A stretch of DNA of 6,602 bases from Clostridia bacterium (GTDB taxonomy: Bacteria; Bacillota; Clostridia; DUPQ01). The notes beneath the pieces were generated by a model. That model ran no database searches and was not told the DNA's origin. It saw only the letters and a list, made by a program, of their open reading frames with translations. Each line of letters starts with the position of its first letter. Position 1 is the first letter of the stretch. The position numbers were made by a program, and so were the translations under genes. The stretch covers positions 1 through 6,602 of the forward strand of contig JAQVAJ010000091.1 of assembly GCA_028690885.1 (NCBI GenBank). The letters run 5' to 3'. Below, piece by piece: positions 6,196-6,602 of this stretch.

Positions 6196-6602
6196 ATGAG
6201 ACAACATAAGAAAACGACTATAGCGGTACTGGCAGTGGTAATGATAATGAGTTTGATGTTCTGTACTACAGCACAGACTGCAGATTTGGTAATAGCAAGC
6301 GTGGAATATGTCGATGCTAAAATAGCGGAAGTCAAAGCCCTAATACAGACATCCGGTTCAACAGGAGGAACTACTGCAAATCCCGTTGATAACGCTAAAA
6401 TAACTGAACTGGAAACCGCATTAGGAAATGCACTAAAAGAAATAGATGCCTTAAGAGCCCGAATGGATTTTCTTGATATAACAGTCAGGGATATATCAGA
6501 TAATTACGGAATACAGGTGCTTCATGTATATAACGGAGACATCATTTATGCACTGGGTACTTCTGAATTAATATTGAGAACAGGAAGCGCTGTTGTTATC
6601 GG
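6196..6602 (+). CDS. Secreted coiled-coil protein of unknown function, 3' end outside window
   Basis: An open frame of 135 complete codons that runs off the window. It starts with a clear Sec signal peptide: basic RQHKK (2-6), a hydrophobic core at about 8-22, and a small-residue region CTTAQTA (23-29) with cleavage likely after A26 or A29. The cysteine at 23 follows LMF, which is not a lipobox, so it is probably not a lipoprotein. The mature part has a short helix (about 34-51), a Gly/Ser/Thr-rich linker (52-62), and a longer helical stretch (66-102) with heptad-like spacing that suggests a coiled coil. A compact domain then begins at about 105 with GIQVLHVYNGDIIYALGTSE and ILRTGSAVVI. That last block resembles, from memory only, an uncharacterised clostridial secreted family with a GTELILRSG-like motif. 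I cannot give a function. The gene has its own promoter and RBS, and a cell-surface or envelope role is inferred from the signal peptide. Confidence 0.82.
   Translation, partial: MRQHKKTTIAVLAVVMIMSLMFCTTAQTADLVIASVEYVDAKIAEVKALIQTSGSTGGTTANPVDNAKITELETALGNALKEIDALRARMDFLDITVRDISDNYGIQVLHVYNGDIIYALGTSELILRTGSAVVI

Noticed and set aside
6256..6267. Lipobox at the cysteine of the secreted protein (residues 20-23, LMFC)
   Set aside because: Phenylalanine at the position before the cysteine does not fit the lipobox, which needs Gly, Ala or Ser there; a normal signal peptidase I site follows.

Overview
The window reads as an AT-rich (roughly mid-30s % G+C by eye) chromosomal segment from a low-GC Gram-positive bacterium, most likely a Clostridia-type Bacillota. 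The reasons are heavy AGA/AGG arginine and ATA isoleucine use, strong AGGAGG-type ribosome binding sites, GTG starts, a YebC of the MSGHSKWANIKHKK type, and an N-terminal nuclease plus XPD/DinG helicase fusion that I associate with clostridial genomes. All six genes lie on the + strand and are tightly packed. There is no gene-free stretch over 300 bases, and I see no tRNA, rRNA, CRISPR, insertion sequence or phage gene.

Left part (1-1240): the 3' two-thirds of a YigZ/IMPACT-family gene runs almost directly into yebC, with a 1-base gap. This unit ends at a hairpin plus T-tract terminator. The same 50 bases also hold a sigma-A-like promoter and the ribosome binding site for the next gene, so terminator, promoter and RBS are nested.

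Middle part (1241-4061): a 777-residue protein joins a PD-(D/E)XK (RecB/Cas4-like) nuclease domain to an XPD/DinG-type superfamily 2 helicase with candidate iron-sulfur cysteines. It is followed 25 bases later by a small integral membrane protein of the 'small multi-drug export' (COG2426) family. They look co-transcribed, but no functional link is evident.

Right part (4122-6602): an extended -10 promoter sits so close to the first good ATG of a stand-alone NAD(P)H-hydrate dehydratase (nnrD) that its mRNA may be leaderless. nnrD overlaps alr (alanine racemase, D-alanine for peptidoglycan) by 14 bases, with a near-perfect Shine-Dalgarno inside the nnrD 3' end. A separate promoter then drives the last gene, a secreted coiled-coil protein of unknown function cut by the window end.

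Overall this is mostly conserved housekeeping content: metabolite repair, cell-wall precursor supply, a translation/regulatory factor and DNA repair. I did not find a new multi-gene system. The most interesting items are the nested terminator/promoter/RBS, the possible leaderless nnrD, the nuclease-helicase fusion and the uncharacterised secreted protein at the right edge.
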